Under the pieces are notes generated by a model. The model was not told where the DNA came from. It made no database searches and saw only the letters and a list, made by a program, of their open reading frames with translations. The position numbers and the translations under genes were made by a program. Below, piece by piece: positions 1 to 11,646 of a stretch of DNA of 64,000 nucleotides (the stretch's first letter is position 1; each line of letters starts with the position of its first letter). Origin of the DNA: Paragordius varius (Eukaryota > Nematomorpha); the NCBI GenBank assembly GCA_964247055.1, contig OZ176051.1:13950001-14014000 (forward strand), given 5' to 3'.

Positions 1-3000
1 CACATTTCCGACCTCATAAAAGCTGCTTTAAAGGGAGGGATACTTATTAAAACCATTCTCTCTCCGTAATAATAAATCACGAAATTTTTTTACACTTTAT
101 TACTATATAATAGATTATTTTTCAAAACGCTTGGTCTTTTGGATTGTTATATGTGCATGGCCCTTATATCAGGTCAACCTGGTTGGAGTCGGCCTTTCTA
201 TATTCAACATTCAAAAATTTTACATGTAGAAGGTGGACATAATCCGCTTGTTGGACTGCCAAGTTTTATTTTTTTCGCAAATTATTTTTTTTGACAAATT
301 TATATAGAAGAGTATTTTTTGATGAATATGAAATTCCATTCATGTGGTATTAAATCTGATAAAATAAACCAAATTGAAAATTATAATGTTTTGTTTATAA
401 AGTGAATCCGTTTATAAAACGACAATTGAAAATGGCATAGTGACTGCATATAATAGCCTATCGCGTAAAAAGATTTGATCTTATTTGTTGAAAATTAGTA
501 TATGATCAAATATCTACTTAGAATACAGTAAAAATTAAAATAGGTTTTTTCATGATATTTATATATATATATATAGTGTGCATTTTGATAGTTGCTTTAT
601 TGACACTATAGTAGGGCAATTTTCAACAGGAACGTATGGAAAAAGAAAGGAAATAATTGTTTATATAACATTTTGTTTTGTTGTTTTTTTCCATAAACTA
701 TTGTATTGCAATTGCCCTACTATAGTGTGATATAAGCAATCATTAAAGTGCATACTGTATATATAGGATAAATTTGAAATAACCCGTAAAAATATAAAAT
801 TAAATATTTGTTTTTAAAAGACAAACGACCCCATATTTTTTTGAACTTTTATTTTTTTTCTTTGTATACTTATTTAATTACAATATTAAAACAAATACAG
901 TATGAGTAAGTACACATTGCTAGAAAGTTATTGATTATTGCCAAATATAGTAAATACAACAAAGGGCAGTATTATTGGCTTATAGTTATTTTTTCACTTT
1001 AGCCTATATCCCTTTGTTGTATTTACTATATTTGGCAATAATCAATAACTTTCTAGCAATGTATACTTACTCATACTGTAATTTCATATTTTGCAATTTA
1101 AAACATATAAATTATATTTTTACTGTATAATCAAGGTATTTTAAAAAATTAGAGTGATCTTTAGAAAAATTTATTATTATGTTTTCAATTATTCTTCTTT
1201 TTCAAATATACCTTATCATATATATAGATGATTGTGTTACGAATGATACCCTGTTGGATATGGAGAATAGACCATTGATATTGCTTACGGGTGCACACGG
1301 CAGTGGGAAAAGTTCCTATCTCCTTAGCCTATTTCACATGGCCTGGTTGGCTCAAATAGGTTGTTATGTCCCTGCCCTGAAATATATTACAGCCACATAC
1401 GATGTTTTAGCCTACGTGTAATTATTGACTCTCTCTTTTATGCCTTATTTTACTAGATAATTTTAGGGAAAGGGCGAGGGCGGTGTGTGGTTAAAATTAA
1501 GTCGGAACGAATAATATGTGTGTTTGTTTGATTGATTATAAAATATCCATAATAAGGTGTTTTTAGCAAACTTTGAGTCATACATAGGTATATCATGTCT
1601 TTTCATTTTTTATATCTTAATTGATAAAATTTATCAAAATACAAATTTTTACAACGCTTTTCTACGTTGTTGTTATGAAAACTGTTTTTTGGAGGGGGAG
1701 GGGGTTCAAAAAGGTTGATTTATCAGGTTTTATGGTTCCGGCTTTAGTTTAAAATTCATTATATCCTTATAGGTTATCTGGAATAAGTAGCTCTAATACA
1801 GAAAACCATACAATGGCAGCCTATAATTTCGGCGGTGTTAGTCGAACCCTGAATGCAATTACACAAAATTCTCTTGTCTTTTTCGATGATAATTATTCCC
1901 AAGGCGTATATAATCATAATTGGGCTCAAACGAATTTGTCGTCTATGTCTTTTGAATCATTAAAGAGTTCATCTTTTAACTTGAGTTATGCCGCCTTATA
2001 TTACATACGTAAAATGGTATATAATTTAACCTTTTTTTTCAATTTAAAAAACTAAAATATGAATTTATTTTTGTTTAAAAAAATTATTTTTTTATTATTT
2101 CGAATTTGATTAGCGATGTAAGGGATGAATTTTTAAATTTTATATGATCACACATAGGCTATATGTGTAAAAAAATATATCGTAAAAAATTGATAGCCAT
2201 TTATGGCATTACTTTAGTTGAGGCCTTTTTTTGATTGCTTTTATATATATATTATATAATTTATATGTATGTTTCTTAATTTTTTCCTCCCTTTAATTTA
2301 AAATTTCTAAAATACTAAATATACCATTGAAAGTTCAAATTCACCCTAAAATAAATAAAGTGTTTAAGATCAAAAATTAGTCAAAAAATAAAATTATGTT
2401 TAAAATTAAAATATTACTGAAAAAATAAAAATTATGTCATTAAAATGTATTTTATGTCTATGATGAATTATATTAGCCTGAAAACACTAGGGTGAATTTG
2501 AATAGTTTAAGGGTGAACGGAATTCGTAAATTACCATTTGCACTTCAAGAGTGTCCTTAAACAGTTCAAGTTAATCGTTGAACGTATCAAGTTGGTCCTT
2601 GAACACTGGTCCTTTGACTTTTTTGTTTTGTTTAACTTTTATCAATCAAATCGTAAATCATTCATCTATTTTATCGTTTTTGACCTATTTTCAATTATTT
2701 AACATAATTTTAAATCAATATCAACTATAAATAATTGAGAAACCGTATATCTTTTTTTTAATTCTTAATTTTGGATATTTAAAAGATTTAACACCTAAAT
2801 AAAAAATATGTAAGTTTCCTGGGTTATTATTTACAATTAATAAAAACATTTAAAAGTTAATAATTTTGTTAAATTGGAAAAAAATTAGTTTTCAATAAAA
2901 AAGTGGTTTTAGAATAAATATTTTTATTTTTAAATGAATAAATATATAATAAAGATTATTAGGTTAAAAAATAATAAAATAAAAAAATGCATCCAAAAAT

Positions 3001-4204
3001 TATGGTTAAATCAAAATTTAAAAATATTAAGGCCCTTTGAAGTGTTAAAGGACCAACTTAAAGTGTTCAAGGACCAACTTGAAGTGTTAAAGGACCAACT
3101 TAAAGTGTTCAAGGACCAACTTGAAATGTCTAAGGACCAACTTGAATTTAAAGATACTTTTGAAGTGCAAATGGTGTACTAAATAAAATTTAACTTTTAA
3201 ATATTACACTTACAACAATCGGGTTTTTCTTTGTTGTTTTATTATAGATAAAATGTTTATGCATTTTTGCCACGTGTGATACCCAAATACTTGATACTAG
3301 CTTCTTAGACTTATTTGTTAGTCCACACATTGTGACTTGTCAAATGTCGATCGTTATTGAAAGTGAAATGATTTTAATTCCTACCTCTGGTGGAATTTTA
3401 CGAACCGAAAACTTAAAAAATTCCAATAATTTAACCTTAATAACTGAATCAAATTCCTTTAGTATGAATGATGGTATCGAATTTTTTGCACAACCTACAA
3501 ACACAGGTTACATATCAAAATTTGAGATTGATATAAGGTTCTTTTTTTAAAATTAACCCTTGCCATATTAAATGTAAAAGATTTATTTTTGTTTTAAATT
3601 TATAAGATTTGAAAATTTAATAACTTTTTGATCGCATTTAATGCGGATATATAAGTTATATTGAATTTTTATTTTTGTTGTTCTATGGTCTTATTTAAAA
3701 AAAATGGTTGATTTTTTATATAATTTTTTATATTATTTGTTTGTATCTCGTGCGTGCTAGAAAACAAACAACAAATGTTAAATACAACTATTGCGTCAAA
3801 TAAAAAAGCAAATTGTAACATAACCTACCTGTACAAATGTATGGAATATAGAGGGAAACCTACGCATTATGAATTACAAAACCAAATTCAACCATTCACA
3901 ATGGCCCCTGAAGCGGCGCCGAATGAAAAAACTGCCATTTTTGATGACATTTTAGCTAATAAGGAGAAGTTATGTCCGAAACAGCATGGAGAGGTGTGCT
4001 TTCTTTACCCTTTTTTTAGATAGTTTTGAATTCTATTCTCTTAAATGATTTATATATTCTTTTCAGGAAATCTCTAAAAACGTTTCTATACCCACCACGA
4101 ATCGTTCAGCACTGATGATAGAAAAAATGGTTGAAAAATGGAACACATCTTCTTCTCATAAAAGAGATTTCACCAGCATAGAGTACATATATAAATTTTA
4201 TTAA
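1..4204 (+). CDS. MSH5: MutS homologue, MSH5/MSH4-like (5' end outside window)
   Basis: Exons 1-65, 114-262, 1228-1417, 1773-2008, 3309-3506, 3761-3993 and 4067-4204 splice in phase into 402 visible residues. Seen: a MutS core segment (LLDCYMCMALIS, then RPF and ILHVEGGHNPL, matching the RHP-type motif), Walker A GAHGSGKSS, a stretch LVFFDDNYSQG where MutS proteins carry a Walker B of the type LIDEFGKGT, then SPHIVTC (family: CPHIFVAT) and ITYLYKCMEYRGKPTHYEL (family: LVFFYQVCEG). Known: MSH4-MSH5 is the meiotic crossover clamp and lacks the mismatch-reading domain. Inference: segment spacing and the short C-terminus favour MSH5 over the other paralogues. Odd: the Walker B acidic pair reads DD, not DE, and the following GT signature is missing, so ATP hydrolysis may be impaired. 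Introns are 48, 965, 355, 1300, 254 and 73 nt; MITEs fill the large ones. Stop TAA at 4202-4204. MutS family fairly sure; paralogue less so. Confidence 0.72.
573..759. repeat. MITE family A, copy 1
   Basis: Near-palindromic 187-bp element in intron 2 of the MutS gene. Both arms carry the family A terminal sequence (TGCATTTTRATGGTTGCTT, then CACTATAGTAGGGCAATTT). The ends approximate TACAGTATGCA, with a TA target. Confidence 0.8.
768..1175. repeat. MITE family D, copy 1, interrupted by family B
   Basis: The two halves of a family D element (left motif GTAAAAATATAAAATTAAAT, right half with the TTTTGCAATTTAAAACAT core) flank a complete family B insertion at 896-1080. The outer ends are decayed. 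Confidence 0.55.
896..1080. repeat. MITE family B, copy 1 (nested)
   Basis: 185-bp near-perfect palindrome beginning TACAGTATGAGTAAGTACAC and ending with the complement (ACTTACTCATACTGTA). Long arms include ATTGCCAAATA and AACAAAGGGCAG. A TA dinucleotide stands at each end. Its intactness suggests recent insertion relative to the family D element around it. Confidence 0.85.
2321..2531. repeat. MITE family E, copy 1
   Basis: Begins TACCATTGAAAGTTCAAATT and has the diagnostic CACCCTAAAA near the left end and TAGGGTGAATTTGAA near the right. Abuts a family F element at 2532. Confidence 0.65.
2532..3179. repeat. Family F element, copy 1, with internal direct repeats
   Basis: 648-bp inverted-repeat element running from TACCATTTGCACTTCAAGAG to GAAGTGCAAATGGTGTA. 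The right arm has five near-identical units of AAGGACCAACTTRAAGTGTT type; the left arm has their complements. A short open frame through these repeats is not a gene. Confidence 0.8.
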
Positions 4205-5270
4205 AACATTTAAATTCCCACAAAGCCGTAAAATTAAAAAATTTTTTTTTAATAAATCAAACGATATTGACAAATTTTCCCTTAGAAAAGTTGTTGAGTG
4301 TTTCATATATGAATTTTTATCAATATGTTAAAAAATTAATTTATAATAAATTGTCGTTATTTAAAAGCTATTTTATATTTGCTTGCTTAATTCAATTTTG
4401 AATTATTATAACATGTCAAATTTTTAATGATATTTTAGAACAATCTTGCATGGTTTACACGAATTGCACTCAATGGACAATAAAGATTGAATGAACAATA
4501 ATGCAGAAATATTTAATTATATATTATTATTTTTTATACACTTTTTTTTATTATACAATATAATTATATTATTATTATATATACACATAAAGTTATTTTA
4601 CTTTTAGAAAACAAATCAGTAAGTAGAACTCAAGCGAAATGTAAAATAAATTATTAAACTTTAAAGTTAAAATGGCTTTTACAATATAGCTAATAATACT
4701 TTCTATTTTATTGATGTAATCTTTAATTTTAATATGGAATTAATAGTTCTAATTTAATTATAATCATGATTTTTATATTAAAGTAATATTAGACTTAGGA
4801 TATCTCTTAGTGTGAATGCCATAAGTAAAAATAAAAATAATAACCGTTGACAAAATTGATTTGGATAAATCTAAAGATTTTTATTTTAGTAGAACCTATG
4901 TGAGTTTTAACATTCTGTATATAATATATTAAAAAAACGATTAATAAAATTATTAAAAATTGTATCTTATAACGAGCATTTATCTTACAATTTAAAAAAT
5001 GATATTAGCATTGATAATCAGAATGGCGTTCGAACTTTTTCAATTTTTTCTAGAACGCATCCTTAAGTTTCTTAGTCTTCAAGCTATGAATCTTCTGAAG
5101 GTGGTTAAAATAATAGTTATATAAAAGTTTTCCTGATTTTATGGTTAAGTACCTGTGACTATATAATTTAACTTAAAAATTGGCCTCAAAAATAATACAT
5201 ATGTATAGGATTATATTCAAGGTAATAATTGCATAGACCAGTTATGGCGAGGAATAAAATTTTGATAAGT
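4205..5270. other. Gene-free AT-rich stretch
   Basis: Between the MutS stop codon and the mariner remnant I see no open frame with family similarity, no clear inverted repeat and no RNA gene. Confidence 0.6.
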
Positions 5271-5274
5271 CATA

Positions 5275-6440
5275 AGTTACAAACTTGTGATTAATTAATA
5301 ATTTAATATTTTCAATATTGTCCACCAGCTTTTACCAATTTTGCCCATCTCCCTGGTAATATATTAATACCATGCCAGAAAAACTGCGGCAAAACATTTG
5401 TAAACAATTTACCCAACATATTCCAAATTATTAAATTCTCTGCGAACGTGTGTCTGATTGAATCAAAAAGGTCAGATGGCACCAGGCCCGGAGAGCACTG
5501 CGGACGCGAAAGAAGCTCCTATTGAATCAATTCAATGTGTCTTTCACTGGTTTATGTAAGAAAGACCATTCTTATGTAGTAATTAGCTAAGTATTCTGGC
5601 GTTTTTCCATTAATGCATTATTGAAATTAAACATTTGTTGACGATAGTGATATGAAATACAATTTCACCGGACTTCAATTTATACAGTATCAATTGAAAT
5701 TATACGAATAAAACGTGAAAATATAAAGACAAATATTTTTATCTAAAAGACAACCATACTTTTTAAAACCTAAATGTGTTCCAAACAAGCTACTTGTTAT
5801 AATTGAATATAGAAATGATTGTATCATTACTATATACCTCTATTCTACATTTTGCCATTTAAAACAATGAATTATATTGAAATGATTCAAGATTTAAAAA
5901 TTATGGTTGTCTTTTAGAAAAAAATATTTGTCTCTATATTTTTACTTTTTGGCCGTATAATTTTAGTTTTTACTGTAATACCAATACAGCTCTAATCTTT
6001 TACCGAAGCGGTTATCCTTGGTGTCAATTTAACGGCTGACTATGTGAAAGTTGCGAATATTTCTGGTTGATTTACAAAATAAAGCCACTTTTCCTCACCA
6101 GTCGCTTTGCCAATTTTGTTGGACCTATCCAATTAGTTTATTGGTATTTCCCATTGCTCCTGGTAGTATACTGATTGTTTTTTATATTAAATAGTATGCT
6201 TCTTCCGAATGCCGCCGTCGATTTCAGTTGGGGTCCTATCCAATAACTCTTGCATTTTATTGTCTTGCCAGCTGTGTGGTCTACCAGAGGGCCTACTCAT
6301 ATTGAAATTATAATTTTTAAATTTTCGAAACAATGTTTTACATGTTTAATCAATCGAGTGTGTTCACCCTATGTTTCTACCAGCAAATGATAACTATCAA
6401 TAGCTTTTCTTCGGATGAAATAAGATTAGACATTATTAGT
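5275..6440 (-). mobile_element. Decayed mariner-like transposon with a MITE inserted
   Basis: Read on the minus strand, fragments resemble an IS630-Tc1-mariner transposase. An N-proximal piece reads MSRPSGRPHSWQDNKMQELL (near 6300-6240). The C-terminal piece contains PSDLFDSIRHTFAENLI and, about 40 residues on, LPGRWAKLVKAGGQY, which resembles the LPxRWxKxVxxxGxYF ending of mariner transposases. Several stops and frame changes break the reading, so it is inactive. A family D MITE sits inside at 5683-5977. Terminal repeats could not be fixed, so the boundaries are approximate. Confidence 0.5.
5683..5977. repeat. MITE family D, copy 2 (complete)
   Basis: Starts TACAGTATCAATTGAAATTA and ends with the complement (AATTTTAGTTTTTACTGTA). 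About 295 bp, with the paired AAAGACAAATATTTTT and AAAATATTTGTCTCTAT arms. Inserted in the decayed mariner, so younger than it. Confidence 0.85.
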
Positions 6441-6884
6441 GAATGATTAAAACAAGACGCTAACTATTGCTTGTGTGTGTTTGTAGCTTAAGGTTTGAAA
6501 ATTGAAATCTCTGTCTAAATATTTTGATTACTCACAGGAGTTTTTTCTCAATTAACCGGCAAAAAATATTTAAATATCTATATTTTACCGTAAACAACAG
6601 AAACCCATGAGCGTTTTTCTAGTTTTGTTTAAAAAATATTTTTAATTTCTCGTAAAACTTTTTTAAAACATCTTCAGTTATATATTTTCAATTCTTTATC
6701 TATAATATATATATTTATATAAATCAAGGGTTTAAACACGCGGCCCTCCGAATTCCAGCAATACGTAATTTAAAAATTTATAATTTAAAAAACGATATTT
6801 TCAAAATCTTAAAATATTTCTAAAAAAATTTCTAATTTTTATCGTCAATGAGCTATTAAAAATTATTTAATTAAATGGCAGTAA

Positions 6885-7046
6885 TATACAAAATTCACCC
6901 TTGAATAATTCTAATAAACCCTAAAAATAAGTTTTGTGTTTTCAAGATAATATAACTCATTATTAATATAAAATATTCTTATGGCATAGTTTATTATTAT
7001 TTAATTATTATTTTAATTTAGTGAATTTGAACTGTAAACGGTATTC
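6885..7046. repeat. MITE family E, copy 2 (degraded)
   Basis: Contains AAATTCACCCTTGAA near the left end and GTGAATTTGAACTGTAAACG near the right end. The left terminus is eroded. Confidence 0.6.
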
Positions 7047-7196
7047 TATGTTTGTGAATTTGGTATTATGTTTAACTTCTGGAAAAAAACATACCCTATA
7101 TTTTTCTGGTCGGCCAAGCCATTTGAGTTGCATGCCTTATATCAATTATCAATAATTTTGCATTTACGATAACTTTGCGTTCATCCATTCATAAAC

Positions 7197-7378
7197 CATA
7201 TGAGTAAGTATACAATGCTAGAAAGTTTTTAACCAAATAGTAGAAAATACAACAAAGGGCAGTATTATTGACATGTTGTTTTTCACTTTTTACTATTATT
7301 AAACAATAATTCTGCCCCTTTGTTGTATTTACTATTTGGCATTTATATTTCTAGCAATGTATACTTACTCATATTGTA
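7197..7378. repeat. MITE family B, copy 2
   Basis: Palindrome from ATATGAGTAAGTATACAATG to ATACTTACTCATATTGTA, with the AACAAAGGGCAG / CCCCTTTGTTG internal arms. Confidence 0.8.
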
Positions 7379-7937
7379 AAACAATAGTAATATATCATCG
7401 CTTGAGTAAACACATTAATAAATACACATGCATAAATTACTTTAAAAGAAATTTATAAAAAACAAAAACAACAACATTCAGTCTAACCACATATTTGGAT
7501 AATTATGTATGTTGTTTTAATTACAACCAACCATTGCTTTTAAACTGTTTACATTTGAGTGTCAAAAAAATGGTTGATTGAAATTAAATTAATATAAGAT
7601 AGAGATAATTTAACTTTTAACACACTATAAAACGGTTTCGTTGTTCGGCATTGGCTCGAAAAGAGCCAAATCGCATAATGCATGCATATATGAACACAAT
7701 TAAAATAAAGGATAATAAATAATTGATAAATTGCTTTTTTTGCCTTTTAATCATAAACACAGAGTGAGTTCAATTTTAGAGATGATGAGTTAATTACATA
7801 TTTTTGGATCTATCTTCTATTATGATAGAGAGTAAGTCAATTTGAGTTGATTCAAAAAGGGATATATATATATATTGTTTTTTGCTCTGCAATACAATAT
7901 CCATCATATATTCGTTAATCCTTTTAACAATAAAACA

Positions 7938-10900
7938 ATGAAAACTCTATTGTTCTTTCATTTAACATTGGTATTAGTGGCTTTGGCATCCATACTTGTG
8001 TCAGGTATAATAATACAGTTTAAAAATCCATATTATAATATTACAGTAAAAGCTGAAATTATACGGACAAAACTTAAAAATATAGAGACAAATATTTTTT
8101 TTAAAAGACAACCATACTTTTTAAATCTTGATTCATTTCAATATAACTCATTGTTTTAAATGGCAAAGTGTGGAGAGATATATAATACTAGCGTAAATCT
8201 CGTGCTGCTACGCAGCACGAGGATGTCCTTCGGACTTCTGGGGCTCTTTGAAAAAAGGGACTATAAAATGATCCATATATGTGGATTATTTCGAAACATT
8301 CTATTAATAACTATGATCTCATATGATTTTCAAAACGGCGCATCTAATATATTGTTTCTGGTGTAAAGGCCCCAAATTGACGGCTAACGGAAAAAACCGC
8401 TATACTATAATTTTTACCTTTTTATGGGTAATATTTAAAGCCTTTATTAAACTCTTATGGCCTCTTAAGTTTTTTTGAAAATTAGCTCCAAAGGCACGCC
8501 ATTTTTGTAAGGCGTCTCAGTTTAAACCGGTTCCCTACACATAGGCCTATATAACCGCTAAGTTAAATTTTTTGCCTTTATAGGGAAAATATTTGGAATC
8601 ATCTTTGAGACTATCGTCTATTCAAAAAAAATACCTCAACACTAAATAACCGTTATATGATGGCGTATTTTACGGCATAAAGGCCCCAAATTAAAGGCTA
8701 ATAAAAAAAGGCCTGAACTTAACTTGTACCTAAATACGGGTAATATCTCGAACTTTGAAAGAACTCACATGGCATAAGTTTTAAATAAGTTCCAAAACAA
8801 CGCAATTTTTATATAGTGGTACAATTTGGCGGGTAGCTTCTTACTCAGAGGCAGATATAAAAAGCGTCTGGCAAAATTTATGTCTTTATATGGAGAATAT
8901 CTGGAATTTTAATGTCCATATGTTCCTATACGTCTTGGAAATATTGCTTCAAAACCAAAAAATTGTTCTATGGCGGCGAATTTTTCAGGGAATAAAACTT
9001 TTCTTAGCGACTCATTGATATAACCCCCTATACTAAAATATTTGTTTTTTCAGGGGTAATAAATATTTTATGCCCTTATAAAACCTATATGGCCTGATAA
9101 GTTTTCTGAAAATTAACTCCTAAACAACGCAATTTTGATAGGGTGGCGCAGTTTTAGGCGGGTAGCTCCCTATCCAGAGGCTGATACAAAAAAGCGCTTG
9201 ATTAAAATTTTTGCCTTTTTACGGAGAATACTTGGAATCATGATTTATTCCATATGCTCTCATTAGTTTTTGGAAAAATTGCCTCAAAATTAAAAAATCA
9301 TTCTTTAGTGGCGCATTTTTTCAGGGCGTAAAGGGCCTATTTAACCGCTAATTAAAAAAAAATCCGCTCGACTTGAATTTTTGACTTTTTACGGGTAATA
9401 TTTTAAATACGGATTGATCTCATATGGCCTGATAGGTTTTCTGAAATTAAGCCCCAAAGGCACGCTATCTCGATATGATGGGTCAGTTTTTAGCGGGTAC
9501 CTCCTTACCCAGCGGCTATCATCAAAGAAACGCTTGATAAAACTTTTTGCCTTTTAACAAAGAATATCTGAAATCCTTATGAATTTTTACGGCCTCATAC
9601 TTTGGGCGAAAAATAGATTCAAAAAATTATTTAAGATTAAACACCACTAAATTAAAAAATATATAAGTTTTCCGGGTTATTATTTACAATTTTTCATTGA
9701 AAACATTTAAAAGTTAATAATTTTGTTAACTTGGAGAGAAATTAGTTTGAAATAAGTGTTTTTGAATAATTTTGATTTTTAAATGAATAAATATATTATA
9801 AGAAAATTAGGTTAAAAAATAATAAAATAAAAAAAATTTAAAAATTTTAAGGACCAACTTGAAGTGTTCAAGGACCAACTAGAAATGTTCAAGGACACTC
9901 TTGAGTTGCAAATGGTATAATTGCATTTGTGCTTATGATGTGTCATATATTTTTTTGAAACTTACTCATCTAACTAAAATAAAAAATTAAATTCAGTTGT
10001 TTTAAAATGTTATTAACAAATGTAAAAGGCTTTTAACCTTGTATAAAATTTTATATATTTCCGGTATACACCATTTGCACTTTAAGAGTGTCCTTGTACA
10101 CTTCAAGTTAATCCTTTAACTTTTTTGTTTTGTTTTTACCTTTTTCAATCAAATCGTATAAATCTATTTTTTTGTTTTTAACCTATTTTCTATCATTTAA
10201 CATAAATTTTAAATCAATATTATCTTTTTATCATTCAGAAACCGTATATCTTTATTAATTTCTTAAAATTCTTTTGGATATTTGTAAGATTTTAACACCT
10301 ATTTAAAAAATAAATAAGTTTATGGTTATTATACCATTTGCACTTCAAGAGTGTGTTTAAACACTTCAAATTGGTCCTTAATATTTCAAGTTGGTCCTTG
10401 AACACTTCAAGTTGGGCCTTAAACTTTTTTGTCAACTTTTATAAATCAAATCGTAAATTCATCTATTTTATCATTTTTAACCTATTTTCTATTATTTAAC
10501 ATCAATATTAAATCAATATAAACTTTTAATCATTGAGAACCGTATATCTTTATTAATTTCTTAAAATTATTTTGGATATTTATAAGATTTTAATGCCTAT
10601 TTGCAAAAAGTTTTCTGGGTTATTACTTACATTTTATCATTGAAAACAAAAAGGTCATAATTTTGTTAAATTGGAAAAAAATTAGTATGAAACAAAAAAG
10701 TAGTTTTTAGAAAAGATTTTTATTTTTAAATGATTAAATACATAATTAATAACAAAAATTAGGTTAATAATATGATAAAAAATACGTGCGAAAATTAAAG
10801 ATTCAAAAATTTTAAGGATCAACTTTAAGTGTTCAAGGACCAACTTAAAGTGATGACACTCTTGAATTGCAAATGGTATATATAAACATCTTTACATTTC

Positions 10901-11272
10901 GCCACCATGTCTATTCTTGATTTAAAATTATCATCGTCATCATCTCTTACCGTTTTAATTTTCTAATCTTTGGGATTATCCATATGTGAATCGCAAAATT
11001 TATCGCAAACTTCCATGGATGGATGTTTGAGAATTAAATAATTTATCATATTGTTGTTGTTAGTTTGTTAATTCAAACATTTAGGTGAGATTGTTGGGCC
11101 CAGGGCAAAACGATCTTCAGTTTGCCCGACGCATTTGAAAATGCCACCCTGTGATATTCCTTGTACCGCTATTCGATGTAATCGCTACCCAAATGCAAAT
11201 TGTGTGGAGAGCGCTTGTGGGGGATGTTCCTACACCTTTTATTACGCGGGCCGTAAAGTTGATTGTGATTGA
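7938..11272 (+). CDS. Small secreted cysteine-rich protein
   Basis: Two exons, 7938-8004 and 11085-11272, join in phase 1 into 84 residues. Exon 1 is almost exactly a signal peptide (MKTLLFFHLTLVLVALAS; hydrophobic core, small residues at the likely cleavage site). Exon 2 carries a basic pair (PRAKR), a possible propeptide cleavage site, followed by eight cysteines. The C-terminal module has the spacing CxxYPNAxCxxxxCGGCxxxFYxxGxxVxC, a pattern I associate with extracellular cysteine-rich proteins of other invertebrates; the exact family is not recognised. All cysteines lie after the KR site, so the mature peptide would be about 50 residues with up to four disulfides. The 3.08-kb intron holds a family D fragment, a foldback arm and family F copies. 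Role unknown; a secreted signal, adhesive or host-interaction factor are all possible. Confidence 0.7.
8042..8189. repeat. MITE family D, copy 3 (left half only)
   Basis: Begins TACAGTAAAAGCTGAAATTA and continues through the AAAGACAACCATACTTTTTA region. The right half is absent; a foldback arm begins where it breaks off. Confidence 0.75.
8190..9630. repeat. Solo arm of the large foldback element
   Basis: About 1.4 kb in the same orientation as the right arm of the 43.65-48.11 kb palindrome, with matching motifs (CATAAAGGCCCCAAATTAA, TTTTTGCCTTTTTACGG). It is a tandem array: GGGTAATA landmarks fall near 8426, 8738, 9053 and 9391 (period about 312-338 bp), with half-period GGAGAATAT landmarks between. 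It begins with a hairpin at 8199-8221 (10-bp perfect stem CTCGTGCTGC, loop TAC), then GTCCTTCGGAC. No coding potential seen. Confidence 0.75.
9635..9919. repeat. Family F, right half only
   Basis: Matches the right part of the element at 2532-3179, ending in AAGGACCAACTTGAAGTGTT units and GAGTTGCAAATGGTATA. The left half is missing next to the foldback arm. Confidence 0.65.
10076..10330. repeat. Family F, left half only
   Basis: Begins ACACCATTTGCACTTTAAGA and follows the left arm of family F until it is cut by the complete copy at 10331. Confidence 0.65.
10331..10880. repeat. Family F, complete copy
   Basis: About 550 bp, from TACCATTTGCACTTCAAGAG to GAATTGCAAATGGTATA. Fewer internal AAGGACCAACTT units than the 2.5-kb copy, so the unit number varies between copies. 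Confidence 0.75.
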
Positions 11273-11646
11273 TAATTAAATGGTTTAAAGACCACATAAT
11301 AATTTGTGTAATATGATTAATTTTATATTGTGTAATTATTTATACATGACATGATTACTATCATTTCTATATTCATACTACAATGCATTGATGATGCACA
11401 TACATAATAAAATATATAAATAAAGCTATCTACATATATTACAGTTTTACATTTTTACAAAACAATAGATAAGATATACAATATGGAGTATATATAAATA
11501 AATAGCGAATGTTTTCATCCAATAAATTCCAAATGGCATTAACACTAAAAATAGTTTGAGAAAAATGTATACTTTTTTTCACTTTATATATATATATATA
11601 TAGTGTGGCACATATTTTCTTTCAAATATAAAACAAATATATTTTA

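Noticed and set aside
2934-3182. Repetitive frame with QLKVFKDQLEVLKD units
   Set aside because: Translation of the GGACCAACTT tandem units of a family F element, not a protein repeat.
8199-8221. Perfect hairpin considered as a transcription terminator or microRNA precursor
   Set aside because: The stem is only 10 bp and it lies at the start of a transposon arm; better explained as an element end.
8190-9630. Regularly spaced repeats considered as a CRISPR array
   Set aside because: The ~315-bp period, degenerate units, lack of spacers and eukaryotic gene context rule it out.
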